From Thermosynechococcaceae cyanobacterium Okahandja (GTDB lineage Bacteria > Cyanobacteriota > Cyanobacteriia > Thermosynechococcales > Thermosynechococcaceae), in contig CP136945.1 in assembly GCA_041530395.1 (NCBI GenBank), positions 434,001 through 498,000 on the forward strand: a stretch of DNA of 64,000 bases. Reading direction: 5' to 3'. Position 1 is the stretch's first letter; every line of letters starts with the position of its first letter. Shown here piece by piece: positions 1-8,069 of the stretch. A program made the translations under genes and the position numbers. The notes below the pieces were generated by a model. It was given only the letters and a program-made list of their open reading frames with translations. It was not told where the DNA came from and made no database searches.

Positions 1-422
1 CGCCAGCTCGTGCAAATGATGCTGCAATGATTGGTATTGGGGCAGGACTCTTTGGTGCCGCTCTGGGGGCGGGCTTAGCTGCCCCTCGCCGACCACGCAA
101 TGAGACCACTGTGATTGTGGTGCCGCCGACCCCCACTGCCACCATGGTACCGGTTCCCACTGCGCCCATGGTACCGGTTTATCCTCATTCCCCTTACCCA
201 CCAATGATGCAAACAGGGAACCCGATGGTGTATCAGGTAATGGCTCAAAATGGCCTGATGCCGGTTGCCTGTATGCCTGGAACAGTGATGATCCAGACCA
301 TAAGCTATCCGGGGTATCCGCCGTCTCCCCCAACGTGCGCCTACCCAACGCCCTACATTCCTGCGGGAAGCTACTATGTTCAGCCGCAGACGGGGCGCTT
401 AGTGCCAGCGGTGTACTATTAA
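1..422 (+). CDS. Proline-rich hypothetical protein, 5' end cut by window
   Basis: The reading frame is open to the left edge of the window (codons from base 3), so the true start is probably outside; an internal ATG lies at 27. The visible part has a glycine/alanine-rich hydrophobic stretch (GIGAGLFGAALGAGLAAP) like a glycine zipper or membrane segment. A long Pro/Met/Tyr-rich tail follows, with several cysteines and a repeated 12-base unit (atggtaccggtt). This looks like a membrane-anchored or surface low-complexity protein. No family is recognised and no function can be given. It ends 9 bases before the next gene on the same strand. Confidence 0.55.
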   Translation, partial: PARANDAAMIGIGAGLFGAALGAGLAAPRRPRNETTVIVVPPTPTATMVPVPTAPMVPVYPHSPYPPMMQTGNPMVYQVMAQNGLMPVACMPGTVMIQTISYPGYPPSPPTCAYPTPYIPAGSYYVQPQTGRLVPAVYY

Positions 423-431
423 CGGTTAATA

Positions 432-728
432 ATGGGCGACTCCACCGATTTAACACTGCTGCGGAGTATCTTGGAACAGCATTTTGCCGAGGTTTCGGTA
501 CAGGTTTATCTTTTTGGTTCAGCGGCCCGCGGTACCCTGCGGCGCGGTTCAGATCTAGACATAGGGGTGTTACCCACTGCGCCATTGCCCTTGGGGCTGC
601 TAGCGGATCTGCGGGAGCGATTAGAAACCTCTAATTTGCTCTATCGAGTGGATGTTGTTGACCTGTCCCAAACACCATCAGAGTTTGTGGCACGGGTCAT
701 GACAGAGGGAGTGCGGTGGATCGGCTAA
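432..728 (+). CDS. MntA-like minimal nucleotidyltransferase (MNT antitoxin type)
   Basis: This 98-residue protein carries the minimal nucleotidyltransferase signature GSAARGTLRRGSDLD, in which the GS and the DxD aspartates would bind nucleotide and metal. Its length is typical of the MNT family. In characterised MntA/HepT pairs the nucleotidyltransferase neutralises the HEPN toxin by adding AMP to a tyrosine. The next gene is a HEPN-type partner whose GTG start overlaps this gene by 13 bases, so the two are translationally coupled, with the antitoxin-like gene first. The family and pairing are clear; toxin-antitoxin activity is inferred. Confidence 0.85.
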   Translation: MGDSTDLTLLRSILEQHFAEVSVQVYLFGSAARGTLRRGSDLDIGVLPTAPLPLGLLADLRERLETSNLLYRVDVVDLSQTPSEFVARVMTEGVRWIG

Positions 729-1123
729 AGGAGCGATTGGCAGTGGCCAGACAGGCTCTTGCCACCCTGAGGGAGCTACCCTTGAGCCAGAGCGAGGACA
801 AAATTATTCGTGATGCTGCTATTCAGCGCTTTGAGTACACATTGGAGGCAGTGTGGAAAGCAGCGCAACTTTATCTGCGGCAGCAAGAGGGACTCGATTT
901 GAACTCTCCCAAAGGTGTTGTGCGTGGCTGCTTCCAAGTGGGGCTATTGACCGCAGAGCAGGCTCGTTGGGCATTGCAAATGGTGGATGACCGTAACCTC
1001 ACGGCTCACACGTATAATGAGAGCGTAGCTAATGCGATTTTCTCGCGGTTGGCACAGCACGCAAGCCTCATGAATTACTGGTTAGAGGCAATGGCACGAG
1101 GAGCTAGCATGGGCAACAGTTGA
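716..1123 (+). CDS. HepT-like HEPN protein (nucleotidyltransferase substrate-binding, HI0074 family)
   Basis: This 135-residue, mostly helical protein is of the HI0074/HepT type. Near residues 93-101 it has RNLTAHTY, an exact RX4HXY motif; in HEPN RNases the Arg and His are catalytic and the Tyr is the AMPylation target of MntA. The start is GTG at 716, inside the end of the nucleotidyltransferase gene. Such pairs act as type VII toxin-antitoxin modules in other bacteria. Both partners look intact here, and cutA follows after 4 bases, so the pair may share its transcript. Confidence 0.82.
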   Translation: MDRLKERLAVARQALATLRELPLSQSEDKIIRDAAIQRFEYTLEAVWKAAQLYLRQQEGLDLNSPKGVVRGCFQVGLLTAEQARWALQMVDDRNLTAHTYNESVANAIFSRLAQHASLMNYWLEAMARGASMGNS

Positions 1124-1127
1124 AGCT

Positions 1128-1466
1128 ATGGCGAGCCTCTATCCCTACTGTGTTGTCATTGTTACCACCGCCACAGAGGCGGAAGCAACCGCTTTAGCCC
1201 AAAAACTTCTGCAGGCTCGGCTAGCGGCCTGTGTGCAAATTTACCCTATTCAGTCGCTGTACCGCTGGCAGGGGGAGATCCATCAGGATCAGGAGTGGCA
1301 ATTGCTCATTAAAACCCAGCAAGCATTATTTCCGCAGGTGCGCGATCGCCTTCAGGAGTGGCACTCCTACGACGTTCCTGAAATTATTGCCCTACCCATT
1401 GTGGCGGGGGCAGCGGCCTATCTAGATTGGCTGGCGGCGGAAACACAGGAACCGCCTAGCGATTAA
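1128..1466 (+). CDS. cutA: Divalent-cation tolerance protein CutA
   Basis: The 112-residue sequence matches the CutA family in full length: an N-terminal VVIVTTATEAEATALAQKLL strand-helix, the central CVQIYPIQSLYRW block and the EWQLLIKT segment, ending in a VPEIIALPI region. CutA is a very stable trimer with a ferredoxin-like fold, linked to copper and other divalent metals, though its cellular role is unsettled. The gene lies 4 bases after the HEPN gene and 9 bases before the permease gene, all on the plus strand, suggesting cotranscription. Confidence 0.9.
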   Translation: MASLYPYCVVIVTTATEAEATALAQKLLQARLAACVQIYPIQSLYRWQGEIHQDQEWQLLIKTQQALFPQVRDRLQEWHSYDVPEIIALPIVAGAAAYLDWLAAETQEPPSD

Positions 1467-1475
1467 GATAGGGAA

Positions 1476-2657
1476 ATGGTGTCTCTTGCCCGTAAAAACC
1501 TGTTAGAGGACTTTAGCCGCTTTTTGGTGGCCCAACTGGGCATTACCTTTGCGGTTAGCTTGGTAACGATTCAAACGGGCTTACTGGAGGGGTTTGGCCG
1601 CTCGGCAACGCTGCTGATTAACCAAAGCCAAGCGGACTTTTGGATTGCCTCCAGTGAGCTACGTTACTTTGGCTTAACCCTGCCCATTGAGTATCAGGCG
1701 GTTATTGATGCTCAAGCGGTAGAAGGAGTCGCTGTGGCAGAACCACTGCTGATGCAGTCGGCAATTTGGCGGCGCTCTGAAACCGCCAACATTGATCCGG
1801 TACAGATTATTGGTCTTGAGCCTCCAGGCTCGTTGCTACCGCTGCAAACAGTGGCGGGCGCTTCGGTCGCGGAACTCGAAGACCCCTACACGGTACTGGT
1901 GGATCAAATTGACCTTAATGCCTTATCTATTACTGCGCTAGAAGACACAGGCCAGATCAATAATTATCCGGCGGTGGTGAAAGGTTGGACGCGGGGAGTG
2001 AAGTCGATTGTGTCGAGTCCCTACGTGTTTACCTCCCTGGAAACTGCCAACCTGTACCTGTACTTTCCGCGGTTTGATGAAAATGAACCGCCGCCTACTT
2101 TTTTGCCCCTCATTGAACCCAGCAGCCGCATTACCTACGTGATGGTGAAAGCGGCTCCCGACACTGATTTGGCGGATCTACAGCAGCGCCTCAAAGCTGC
2201 TTTGCCGGATTACCAAGTCCTGAGTACGGCGGAGTTGACGCTGCTCACCCGCCGCTATTGGCTGGCCAGCACCAGTGTCGGCTTTATTTTGGGGCTAGGG
2301 GCAGGGGTGGGTATGATCGTTGGTGTGGTGATTGTGAGCCAGATTTTGTACTCCTCTGTGAGCGATCGCCTCCAGGAGTACGGTACCCTCAAGGCCATGG
2401 GGGCCTCCGACTGGTATCTCTACCGCATTATTATTGAGCAGGCACTGTGGATGGCAGTGCTAGGGTATTTGCCGGGCTTAGGCCTGTGTTGGGGGCTGGG
2501 GATGTGGACCATGCAGGCGCGGGCAATTCAAATTATTATTACGCCGCAGCTTGCCTTCGCCGTGTTTAGTACTACGGTGGTGATGTGTGTCAGTGCATCG
2601 CTGTTAGCGGTTCAGAAAGTGATGCGTCTTGACCCCGCCCACGTGTTTCGAGCGTAA
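1476..2657 (+). CDS. DevC-like ABC transporter permease (FtsX/MacB fold)
   Basis: The 393-residue protein has one N-terminal membrane helix (about residues 17-40), a periplasmic region of about 220 residues, and a C-terminal block of three hydrophobic helices with the cytoplasmic motif LQEYGTLKAMGAS typical of FtsX/MacB permeases. It resembles the DevC class, which works with a DevA ATPase and a DevB membrane-fusion protein in cyanobacterial export systems. No DevA or DevB gene is nearby, so its partners must be elsewhere. The next gene starts 3 bases after its stop. The family assignment is good; the substrate is unknown. Confidence 0.78.
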   Translation: MVSLARKNLLEDFSRFLVAQLGITFAVSLVTIQTGLLEGFGRSATLLINQSQADFWIASSELRYFGLTLPIEYQAVIDAQAVEGVAVAEPLLMQSAIWRRSETANIDPVQIIGLEPPGSLLPLQTVAGASVAELEDPYTVLVDQIDLNALSITALEDTGQINNYPAVVKGWTRGVKSIVSSPYVFTSLETANLYLYFPRFDENEPPPTFLPLIEPSSRITYVMVKAAPDTDLADLQQRLKAALPDYQVLSTAELTLLTRRYWLASTSVGFILGLGAGVGMIVGVVIVSQILYSSVSDRLQEYGTLKAMGASDWYLYRIIIEQALWMAVLGYLPGLGLCWGLGMWTMQARAIQIIITPQLAFAVFSTTVVMCVSASLLAVQKVMRLDPAHVFRA

Positions 2658-2660
2658 ATC

Positions 2661-4118
2661 ATGACTCATCTTGCGTTACCGGTTACCCCCACCGCTCAGC
2701 CAGTACTGAGTGGCTGGGAAGCCGAATTGGCAACTCTAACCCCCATTGAGCCTGCCCCCCCGCCCAACGTTTCCTCTATTCGGGCCGGTTTTGCCTGTGC
2801 CCTCCATATGCATCAGCCCACCATCCCCGCCGGCGAGAATGGCGGTTTAATTAATCATTTGCAGTATATGCTGGCGCACCCCCACGAGGGAGACAACCAC
2901 AACGCCGCCACATTTCTCTGGTGCTATCAACGGATGGGAGACTGGATTCCCGAGTTAGTGGCGCAGGGCTGCCAACCTCGCATTATGCTCGACTACTCCG
3001 GTAACTTACTCTGGGGACTTCAGCAAATGGGTCAAGAGCAAGTCCTGGAGGCGTTACGCCGGATTACGGTCGAGGCCACCTATGCCCCCTACGTGGAGTG
3101 GTTAGGGACCTGCTGGGGGCACGCGGTCATCCCCTCGACCCCCATCCCCGACATTGAGTTACACCTGCGGGCATGGCAACACCAGTTTGTATCGTTGTTT
3201 GGCACGGAAGCGCTGCGGCGAGTGCGGGGCTTTTCGCTGCCGGAAATGCATTTGCCCAACCATCCCGATACCCTGTTTACGTTGGTGGAAGCGCTGAAGC
3301 GCTGCGGCTATCGCTGGTTATTGGTGCAGGAGCACAGTGTCGAGCAGTTGGATGGCTCCCCCCTGAGCACCACGGCAAAATATGTGCCCAATCGTCTGGT
3401 GGCGCGGAATTCCCACGGGCAGGTGAGCGAGATGACCGTGTTGATTAAAACCCAAGGCTCCGATACTAAGCTGGTGGCACAGATGCAGCCGTACCACGAG
3501 GCTAAACACTTGGCCAGCCATTGGTCAGGGGCGATCGCCCCCCCCTGTGTGACCCAGATTGCCGATGGCGAAAATGGCGGTGTGATGATGAATGAGTATC
3601 CCCGCGACTTTATGCCGGTGTGGCACGCCCTCAAGGCACAGCCAGCCGCAGGGGTCGTGGGTCTCAATGGCAGTGAATACCTTGCCCTGTTGGCGGCCAA
3701 GGGAATCACCCCTGAGCAGTTTCCGCCCGTGCAAGCGGTGCAGCAGCACAAACTCTGGCAGCGGCTGGATAGCAGTTCCTGTACACCAGAGACGGTGGCG
3801 GCGGCGATCGCCGAGCTAAGTGCTACGGATCCCCACTTTTCGATGGCGGGTGCCTCATGGACCAATCACATTAGTTGGGTCAACGGCTACGAAACAGTGC
3901 TAGCGCCCATGGAGCAGTTAAGCCGGGCGTTCCATCGTCGCTACGATCCCCTTGTGGCCGCAGATCCGCAGATAACCCAGACGGCGGCTTACCAAGAGGC
4001 ACTCCTCTACCTGCTGACCTCCCAAACCAGTTGTTTTCGCTACTGGGGCAGCGGCCGCTGGACGGAGTACGCTAAAACCCTTTGTGAGCGGGGACTCGCC
4101 CTGTGTGGTTCAACCTAG
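2661..4118 (+). CDS. Glycoside hydrolase family 57 protein
   Basis: The 485-residue protein starts its conserved core with CALHMHQPTIP, the HxHQP region of GH57 enzymes. A second block around RGFSLPEMHLP contains a glutamate placed where the GH57 nucleophile is expected. GH57 members are alpha-amylases, branching enzymes or alpha-glucan transferases; the exact activity cannot be told from sequence alone, and a role in glycogen turnover is inference. There is no signal peptide, so it is probably cytoplasmic. Its last 9 bases overlap the convergent esterase gene. Confidence 0.8.
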   Translation: MTHLALPVTPTAQPVLSGWEAELATLTPIEPAPPPNVSSIRAGFACALHMHQPTIPAGENGGLINHLQYMLAHPHEGDNHNAATFLWCYQRMGDWIPELVAQGCQPRIMLDYSGNLLWGLQQMGQEQVLEALRRITVEATYAPYVEWLGTCWGHAVIPSTPIPDIELHLRAWQHQFVSLFGTEALRRVRGFSLPEMHLPNHPDTLFTLVEALKRCGYRWLLVQEHSVEQLDGSPLSTTAKYVPNRLVARNSHGQVSEMTVLIKTQGSDTKLVAQMQPYHEAKHLASHWSGAIAPPCVTQIADGENGGVMMNEYPRDFMPVWHALKAQPAAGVVGLNGSEYLALLAAKGITPEQFPPVQAVQQHKLWQRLDSSSCTPETVAAAIAELSATDPHFSMAGASWTNHISWVNGYETVLAPMEQLSRAFHRRYDPLVAADPQITQTAAYQEALLYLLTSQTSCFRYWGSGRWTEYAKTLCERGLALCGST

Positions 4119-4739
4119 GAGGCGAGTCATAAAGTCTTGGCCAAGGGCAAGGGCCGCTGAATTAATTTCGTGCCCCATGGGGAGCGCATGGAACGTCACG
4201 GGAATATTTGCCTGCTGGAGGTGGCGGTAGCTGGCTTCAGCCGCTCCTAAGGGCACCACGGGATCCGCCGTGCCATGGATCATCAGCACCGGCGGCGCAG
4301 GCGATCGCGGCGTGGGTGGGCGCACCAGATAGCCACTAAAGACCATTAAGCCCGCAAAGGGGAACTGTAACCCCAGCGCTAGGGTGAGGGCACCCCCTTG
4401 GGAAAACCCCGCCAAAACGGTTCGACTCAAGTCAATGGGCAAGTCAGCAAACCACTGCCGCAGCGCCGCTTCACTGGCCGCTAAATCCGTTGCCCCCTCA
4501 TCCAGCAGCAGCGACCCCCCAAGACTATCGTGCTGACTCAGGTCATACCACATCCGACCGCCACTCACGTAGGGATGGGGAAAGGGCGCTTCCGCCGCAT
4601 AGGTTTGTGCCGTGGGGGCAAGAAACGACCCCAAGGGCAATAGATCCGCCGCATTAGCCCCCCAGCCGTGGAGCAGTAATAGGTAGCGATCGGCGGCGAT
4701 GGGCGGATCCGGCGCACAGCGGTACTCTAGGGCCGCCAT
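4110..4739 (-). CDS. Alpha/beta-hydrolase, phospholipase/carboxylesterase family
   Basis: This 209-residue alpha/beta hydrolase has all three expected catalytic positions: Ser in GFSQGG, Asp in HGTADPVVPL and His in MGHEINSAA. The early LLLHGWGAN strand would form the oxyanion region. The architecture matches the small cytosolic carboxylesterase/acyl-protein thioesterase-like family (YpfH/EstB type). It lies 2 bases downstream of the LysR regulator gene on the same strand, so the two are probably cotranscribed. The substrate is unknown. Confidence 0.8.
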   Translation of the reverse strand: MAALEYRCAPDPPIAADRYLLLLHGWGANAADLLPLGSFLAPTAQTYAAEAPFPHPYVSGGRMWYDLSQHDSLGGSLLLDEGATDLAASEAALRQWFADLPIDLSRTVLAGFSQGGALTLALGLQFPFAGLMVFSGYLVRPPTPRSPAPPVLMIHGTADPVVPLGAAEASYRHLQQANIPVTFHALPMGHEINSAALALGQDFMTRLLG

Positions 4740-4741
4740 GG

Positions 4742-5692
4742 CTAGACCGGATTGAGTTCCTTGGTGGGCAGGGGCGGATAGCTCAAACTGGACTCAATCA
4801 TCTCCCGCCCCTCAGTAGAAACGTAATCAAAAAAGGCTTGAGCCACAACCGAAAGCTGTTTCCCCGCTGGATAGACAATGTGCCAGTGGCGTTGAATGGG
4901 AAAGTGCGCCACATCCAAAATGGTCAGTTGACCCGATTCGCGATCAAGGGCAAGGCAGTGGTGTGATAGTACCGAAATCCCTAGCCCACCGGCGATCGCC
5001 TGCTTAATGGACTCGTTACTCCCCAGTTCAAGGCGGATATTAATGGACACCCCATGCTGGGCAAAGAGTTTTTCGACCGCCTGCCGCGTGCCCGAACCCT
5101 GCTCCCGCATAATAAACGGCTCCCCTTCCAGCGCTTGAATCGGGATCCGCTGCCGTTGACTCAGGGGATGCTGGCTCGGAGCCACTACCACCAGCGGATT
5201 ATCCAAAAAGGGATGACACTCCACATCCACGTTATCGGGAGGGTAGCTCGGAATATAGAGATCGTCCATGTTGGCGCGAATGCGCTCCACCACCTGCTCG
5301 TGGTTGGTTACCGTCAGGGCAACGTCAATCCCCGGGTAGCGCTGACAAAACGGCCCGAGTAAGCGGGGGATGACGTATTTAGCGGTCGTAATCACACAGA
5401 GACGCAGGTGCCCCTGCTTCAGCCCCTTGAGGTTAGCCACCGCCATCTCAAAGCGCTCTAGGCGCTCAAAAATGTCTTGGCAGGTAGCCAACAGTTCCTT
5501 GCCAGCTTCCGTCAGGTAAAGGCGTTTGCCCACTTGCTCAAATAAGGGCATACCGACGGCTCGGGTCAACTGCTTCATCTGAATTGAAACCGTTGGCTGG
5601 GTCAGAAACAGTTCTTCCGCAGCGCGGGTAAAACTTCCGTGGCGAGCAGTGACCTCAAACACTTTAAGCTGATGTAGGGTTGCCTGTTTCAA
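4742..5692 (-). CDS. cmpR: LysR-family transcriptional regulator, CmpR-like
   Basis: The 316-residue protein has an N-terminal winged helix-turn-helix (residues 1-65, with GSFTRAAEELFLTQPTVS as the recognition region) and a C-terminal periplasmic-binding-like effector domain (from about residue 90, LRLCVITTAKYVIPRLLGPF). It looks most like CmpR, the activator of the high-light and low-CO2 response in cyanobacteria, rather than RbcR or NtcB. The cmp transporter genes are not in this window, so the symbol is tentative. The divergent upstream region contains an AT-rich inverted repeat that could be its operator. Confidence 0.68.
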   Translation of the reverse strand: MKQATLHQLKVFEVTARHGSFTRAAEELFLTQPTVSIQMKQLTRAVGMPLFEQVGKRLYLTEAGKELLATCQDIFERLERFEMAVANLKGLKQGHLRLCVITTAKYVIPRLLGPFCQRYPGIDVALTVTNHEQVVERIRANMDDLYIPSYPPDNVDVECHPFLDNPLVVVAPSQHPLSQRQRIPIQALEGEPFIMREQGSGTRQAVEKLFAQHGVSINIRLELGSNESIKQAIAGGLGISVLSHHCLALDRESGQLTILDVAHFPIQRHWHIVYPAGKQLSVVAQAFFDYVSTEGREMIESSLSYPPLPTKELNPV

Positions 5693-5784
5693 ACCTACTC
5701 TCCTTTCGTCAGCGAAGTGACTATATTAACGAACAGTGGAAAACCTCCACCGTTACATCCGCTGCCTATAGCAGCAAGACTACT

Positions 5785-5800
5785 ATAGATTAAATTCTAT
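5785..5800. promoter_or_regulatory. AT-rich inverted repeat upstream of the LysR gene
   Basis: The arms ATAGA and TCTAT flank a 6-base centre in the 201-base gap between the cmpR-like gene (minus) and the pentapeptide-repeat gene (plus). The size and AT content fit a LysR-type operator, and LysR regulators often bind between themselves and a divergent gene. Only the symmetry is seen; binding is inferred. Confidence 0.35.
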
Positions 5801-5893
5801 CAAATTTTGCATCATGATAACAAAGAATGAAGAATACTGTAGCCAAAGTAACATTGTGCCCTATCTAGCGGCAGGTAGCTCTCGGAGGGATGG

Positions 5894-6649
5894 ATGATCA
5901 TCAAGTCAACAGCGACGGTACCACGACGGTGGCTCCAAGATTGCTTGCGGGCCGGTCGCCACGAGTGGAATCTATGGCGGCAGTCCTATCCTCAGCTTAG
6001 CGTTGATCTGAGTGAAGTGAATCTGAGCGGGTTGGATTTGCGCGGCTATGACTTGCAGGGCTGCAAATTTAGCCATAGTGTGTTGCGGGGGGTTAACTTG
6101 CGGCAGGCCAGCCTCTGCTATGCCAATTTCTATGGCGCAGACCTCGAGGCCGCCAACCTTGAGGAGGCCAATTGTACGGGGGCGTTGTTTTACCGTGCGG
6201 TGGCCAACGGTAGCACCTGCCAGCGGGCCACCCTGCGGCTCGCCAATCTGCAGCAGGCACAGTTTGAGCAGGCCGACCTTACTTGGGCCACTCTTGAGCA
6301 AGCGGATGGACGGGAGGCCAATTTTCGGGCAGCGGATCTTAGCTTTGTGCAAGCTACCGCAGCAAATTTAAGCGGCGGGGGACTGGTGGCCGCTAGCCTC
6401 AATGAAGCCACGTTGCGGTTTGCCCAACTCTGCCATGGTTCCCTTGAAGAGGTGCACGCCTACCGCTGCAATTTTCAGGGGGCTAACCTTGCCTACGCGG
6501 GACTAACCCGCGGCTACTTTGCCAGAGCCTTATTTGTGAATGCCAACCTGAGCTACGCGGTGTGTTGCTGGGCCAACTTTCGCCATGCGAACCTGCAGGA
6601 CAGTTGCTGCCACCAGACAAATTTTCGGCACAGTGTTTATGTTGCTTAA
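5894..6649 (+). CDS. Pentapeptide-repeat protein
   Basis: After about 40 N-terminal residues, this 251-residue protein consists almost wholly of A(D/N)LxX pentapeptides such as ANFYGADLEAANLEEANC and ends in ANLQDSCCHQTNF. These repeats form a right-handed quadrilateral beta-helix. Cyanobacteria encode many such proteins, mostly of unknown function. There is no signal peptide. The start at 5894 is preceded by GGAGGGATGG, a good ribosome-binding site. The cysteine content of the repeat faces is fairly high. Confidence 0.88.
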   Translation: MIIKSTATVPRRWLQDCLRAGRHEWNLWRQSYPQLSVDLSEVNLSGLDLRGYDLQGCKFSHSVLRGVNLRQASLCYANFYGADLEAANLEEANCTGALFYRAVANGSTCQRATLRLANLQQAQFEQADLTWATLEQADGREANFRAADLSFVQATAANLSGGGLVAASLNEATLRFAQLCHGSLEEVHAYRCNFQGANLAYAGLTRGYFARALFVNANLSYAVCCWANFRHANLQDSCCHQTNFRHSVYVA

Positions 6650-6666
6650 TCTTATTTTTAGATTGC

Positions 6667-6864
6667 CTAGCCGTGGCTGGCTTCCATCCATTCGAAAATG
6701 CGATCTAATTGCTCAAGGCTGACAAGGCCGTACTGCCACAGCACCACGGGCAACAGGTTGACTTGCTCTTCACAGTGTTTTAGGCCAAAGTTAATCGCGG
6801 CGGTGGGCAGTGCCATCTCCCGCTGCAGAAAGTCAATAAGCCGTGTCCAACGTGGTGTCTTCAT
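6667..6864 (-). CDS. Small DUF2949-type protein
   Basis: This small protein of about 65 residues begins MKTPRWTRLIDFLQREMALP and ends VSLEQLDRIFEWMEAS. It resembles the cyanobacterial DUF2949 family of short helical proteins. The frame stays open upstream to 6924, but the conserved part begins at the internal ATG at 6864, which I take as the start. Function is unknown. It lies tail-to-tail with the pentapeptide-repeat gene with a 17-base gap. Family recall is moderate. Confidence 0.6.
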   Translation of the reverse strand: MKTPRWTRLIDFLQREMALPTAAINFGLKHCEEQVNLLPVVLWQYGLVSLEQLDRIFEWMEASHG

Positions 6865-7043
6865 AGATTTAATTCGTACCACATTCCCCTTTATCCTAAG
6901 GATAAATCTGAGAAAATGCAACATTTTGTTACAAAAGCTGACAAAGCGTTACATTTTACCCACACCTTCTCGGTGGAGAATGTTGGGATTTGAAGGCTAG
7001 TGTGACCGAGTTTCTCGCGAACGGCATCCCCCAATCGGAGGAT

Positions 7044-8060
7044 TTAAGGGGCGATCGCCTGCCCACGGGCATCTTCTAGGACAAAGCCGGCATCAGCAAT
7101 CATCTGCCAGTCTTGATGGGGAGCCTGACCGGCGGTGGTTAGGTAGTCACCCACAAAGATAGAGTTAGCGGCGTACAGCCCTAGGGGTTGGAGCGATCGC
7201 AGGTGAACTTCGCGGCCACCGGCAATGCGAATCTCTTGGCGGGGCAACAAAAAGCGAAAGAGCGTCAAGATTCGTAAACAGTGGCGGGGGGTCAAATAAT
7301 TGTGATGGGCAAAGGGGGTACCGGCAATGGGAATTAAGAAATTAACCGGCACGCTGGTGACCCCCATCTGCCGCAGGGAAAGGGCTAAATCAATCACGTC
7401 GTCATCGGATTCCCCCATCCCGAGGATGCCGCCCGAGCAGGTGGTAATCCCTGCGGCGTGAATATGGCGAAGAGTCTGAGCGCGATCATCAAACGTATGG
7501 GTGGTGCAAATGTCCTGATGGTAAGCGGCGGAGGTATTGAGGTTATGGTTGACCCGATCGACCCCTGCGGCGGCAAGGCGCTGAGCCTGTTCCGGCGAGA
7601 GGAGGCCCAAGCAGGCGCAAATTTTTAGCTCATGGCGTTCTTTGACGGCTCTTACCGCTGCCAGCACCTGTCCAAAGACCTTCTCGCTGGGCGATCGCCC
7701 CGAAATGACCATACAAAACGTGCCCGCCTTGAGGGCGGCGGCGCGATCGGCGGCTGCCAAAATTTTTTCTTGGGCAAGGAAGGGGTATTTTTCAATCTCT
7801 GCGGTGGAAATTTTGGACTGGGAGCAGTAGTGGCAGTCTTCGGAGCACAGGCCACTCTGGGCATTGAGGAGGTAGTGCAGCCGCACCCGGTTTCCCCAAT
7901 AGTGATGCCGCACCCGATAGGCCGCCGCCAGTTGCGCCAACAGTTCCGTATCCGGCGCTTGCAGTACGGCTCGCGCTTGCTCGCGGCTGAGGAGGCTATC
8001 CGCCAAGGCCAGATCCGCCATGGCCTGCCAAGAATCGGTAACGGCTACAGTTGGTGTCAT
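7044..8060 (-). CDS. bioB: Biotin synthase
   Basis: The 338-residue radical-SAM enzyme inserts sulfur into dethiobiotin in the last step of biotin synthesis. The [10 protein letters not shown] motif provides the three cysteines for the 4Fe-4S cluster. Further family blocks are [33 protein letters not shown] and [20 protein letters not shown], the last being part of the 2Fe-2S and substrate region. Length is normal. It lies 9 bases downstream of pheT on the same strand. The biotin ligase gene birA is also in the window, but 36 kb away. Confidence 0.96.
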   Translation of the reverse strand: MTPTVAVTDSWQAMADLALADSLLSREQARAVLQAPDTELLAQLAAAYRVRHHYWGNRVRLHYLLNAQSGLCSEDCHYCSQSKISTAEIEKYPFLAQEKILAAADRAAALKAGTFCMVISGRSPSEKVFGQVLAAVRAVKERHELKICACLGLLSPEQAQRLAAAGVDRVNHNLNTSAAYHQDICTTHTFDDRAQTLRHIHAAGITTCSGGILGMGESDDDVIDLALSLRQMGVTSVPVNFLIPIAGTPFAHHNYLTPRHCLRILTLFRFLLPRQEIRIAGGREVHLRSLQPLGLYAANSIFVGDYLTTAGQAPHQDWQMIADAGFVLEDARGQAIAP

Positions 8061-8069
8061 AGGTCTGTT

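Noticed and set aside
3308-3865. A 185-codon minus-strand frame inside the GH57 gene
   Set aside because: The composition (many Cys, Ser and Ala) and complete overlap with GH57 conserved blocks indicate a shadow frame.
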